NCBI GenBank assembly: GCA_017481185.1
Contig: JAFUPO010000382.1
Location: 1 to 12,258 of the forward strand
Reading direction: 5' to 3'
Source of the DNA: Clostridia bacterium
Lineage (GTDB): Bacteria; Bacillota_A; Clostridia; Christensenellales; Aristaeellaceae
Length of the DNA: 12,258 nt
Shown here: in pieces, positions 11,467 through 12,258 of the stretch
Numbering within the stretch: the first letter of the stretch is position 1
Layout: each line of letters begins with the position of its first letter
Program-made: the position numbers and the translations under genes
The notes under the pieces: model-generated
Databases searched by the model: none
What the model saw: the letters and a program-made list of their open reading frames with translations, nothing else
Told to the model about the DNA's origin: nothing

Positions 11467-11877
11467 TTATCGTCTTCCCACGCCCAGCTGCTCCATGAGA
11501 GCTTTTTGAAGCACCTGGGAGAAGTTGACGCCCTTGGAAAGGGCAACGGCGTTCAGCCAGGCGGGGAGGGTGATGGTGCGGCTGACGGAGCGGTTTTCTT
11601 TGGCCATACGGATGGCGGGCATGAAAACATCGATAAGCACGGGGCGCTCGTTAGCTTCCAGGATGACGTTTTCCAAGGAGGAAGGCTCGGGGATGGGATC
11701 GTCGTCCTCCTCCATGCACCAGAGGTGGCCGCCCATGGCCTCCTTGGCGCTCAAAAGGGCCTCCTGCTCGGTATCGCCGCAGGTGACGCAGCCGGGCAGA
11801 TCAGGCCAGGTGACGGAGATCTGGCCCTCTTCATAGGTGAAAATGGCGGGGTAAACGTAGGTGTCAGGCTTTTTCAT
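11467..11877 (-). CDS. hicB: HicB-type antitoxin with RHH domain
   Basis: A 136-residue HicB antitoxin on the minus strand. Residues 1-70 form the HicB partial RNase-H-like fold with YPAIFTYEEGQISVTWPDLPGCVTCGDTEQEAL and AKEAMGGHL. The C-terminal SRTITLPAWLNAVALSKGVNFSQVLQKAL is a ribbon-helix-helix DNA-binding domain. ATG 11877 is preferred to TTG 11883 because AAGGAG lies 9 bases before it. The antitoxin lies downstream of the toxin in this operon, the common hicAB order. It should neutralise HicA and repress the operon from the 18-bp palindrome in its promoter. It is convergent with the helical gene pair across the terminator. Confidence 0.9.
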   Translation of the reverse strand: MKKPDTYVYPAIFTYEEGQISVTWPDLPGCVTCGDTEQEALLSAKEAMGGHLWCMEEDDDPIPEPSSLENVILEANERPVLIDVFMPAIRMAKENRSVSRTITLPAWLNAVALSKGVNFSQVLQKALMEQLGVGRR

Positions 11878-11942
11878 GGTCAATTACTCCTTTTTTATAT
11901 TGTGCTCCGACGCTTGACCAGAGCGGGGAGGAGGCGGAGCTC

Positions 11943-12137
11943 TTAGAAAGTGAGCCCCGCCTGTTTTTGTATGCTCCGGAGGGTTGCGGGTTTCAGGTCT
12001 TTGCTAGGGTGAGGGACGGTGACCTTGCCGGGCTTGGCGGGATGCTTGAAGTGGTGGTGATCGCCGGTGGTGCTGAACTCATACCAGCCATCCGCTTTAA
12101 GCATCTTGATGACCTCCCTGGAAGAGTAGCTCTTCAT
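11943..12137 (-). CDS. hicA: HicA-type mRNA interferase toxin
   Basis: A 64-residue HicA toxin, minus strand, in the dsRBD-like fold: SSREVIKMLKADGWYEFSTTGDHHHFKHP and VTVPHPSKDLKPATLRSIQKQAGL. The catalytic His is within the GDHHHF block (His27-29). HicA cuts mRNA and is ribosome independent. ATG at 12137 has AGGAGG about 9 bases upstream. The short protein length is normal for the family, so the toxin looks intact. A 65-base gap separates it from hicB. Confidence 0.92.
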   Translation of the reverse strand: MKSYSSREVIKMLKADGWYEFSTTGDHHHFKHPAKPGKVTVPHPSKDLKPATLRSIQKQAGLTF

Positions 12138-12163
12138 TGGTAATGTTCCTCCTTACATTTAAC

Positions 12164-12192
12164 ATTATAGCACATATTATAATATGTGTCAA
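12164..12192 (-). promoter_or_regulatory. hicAB promoter with an 18-bp operator palindrome
   Basis: On the minus strand TTGACA (12187-12192) and TATAAT (12164-12169) are both perfect consensus, with a 17-base spacer. A perfect palindrome CACATATTATAATATGTG (12171-12188) fills the spacer and overlaps the -35 edge; it is the probable HicB RHH binding site. Confidence 0.9.
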
Positions 12193-12258
12193 TTGTTCTG
12201 ACAAATATTTTTATATGTGTTTTTATTCGCGCATTAGCATAGGCTGGCCGCCTTGCGG

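Noticed and set aside
11506..11946. Plus-strand frames opposite hicB
   Set aside because: Gly/Asp/Val-rich low-complexity translations antisense to a clear HicB; no ribosome binding site.

Overview
The window looks like part of a prophage or phage genome from a low-to-moderate-GC Gram-positive host, most likely an anaerobic gut Clostridia/Oscillospiraceae-type bacterium. The reasons are AGGAGG ribosome binding sites throughout, HK97-type head genes of the Firmicutes flavour, a phi13-family major tail protein, and small ribbon-helix-helix (RHH) proteins starting with SPRTGRP. This host call is inference; there is no rRNA or housekeeping marker to anchor it.

Layout. Positions 1-50 hold a terminator of an upstream unit. 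Positions 134-8539 are one compact plus-strand packaging, head and neck operon: HNH endonuclease, terminase small and large subunits, portal, ClpP-like prohead protease, major capsid protein, head-tail connector, head closure protein, a putative tail terminator, an HK97 gp10-like protein, the major tail tube protein, and a tail assembly chaperone with a -1 extension reached through an A9 slippery run. A very strong terminator (8539-8570 plus T-rich tail) closes this unit directly at the chaperone stop. No tape measure, tail tip, lysis, replication or integrase gene is visible in the window.

Positions 8662-9330 hold a PhdYeFM/RelB-RelE/ParE toxin-antitoxin pair with its own promoter and terminator. 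Positions 9432-10889 hold the most unusual part: four small paralogous RHH genes in tandem. Each has a TTGACT-N17-TATAAT-like promoter embedded in its own palindrome, and each palindrome has a different core. Each gene ends in a private hairpin. A 110-bp block, repeated before copies 3 and 4 and in part elsewhere, can fold into two mutually exclusive structures, one of which buries a perfect Shine-Dalgarno sequence. The array runs into two small helical genes of unknown function (10912-11388), which may be its output. These are followed by a palindromic terminator element.

Positions 11467-12137 carry a HicA-HicB toxin-antitoxin pair on the minus strand. Its consensus promoter contains a perfect 18-bp palindrome between -35 and -10. 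The accessory block (8540-12258) is therefore a cargo of toxin-antitoxin systems and self-regulating repressors placed where the tape measure gene would normally follow. It may be a moron region with tail genes continuing past the window, or the scar of a prophage that lost its tail.
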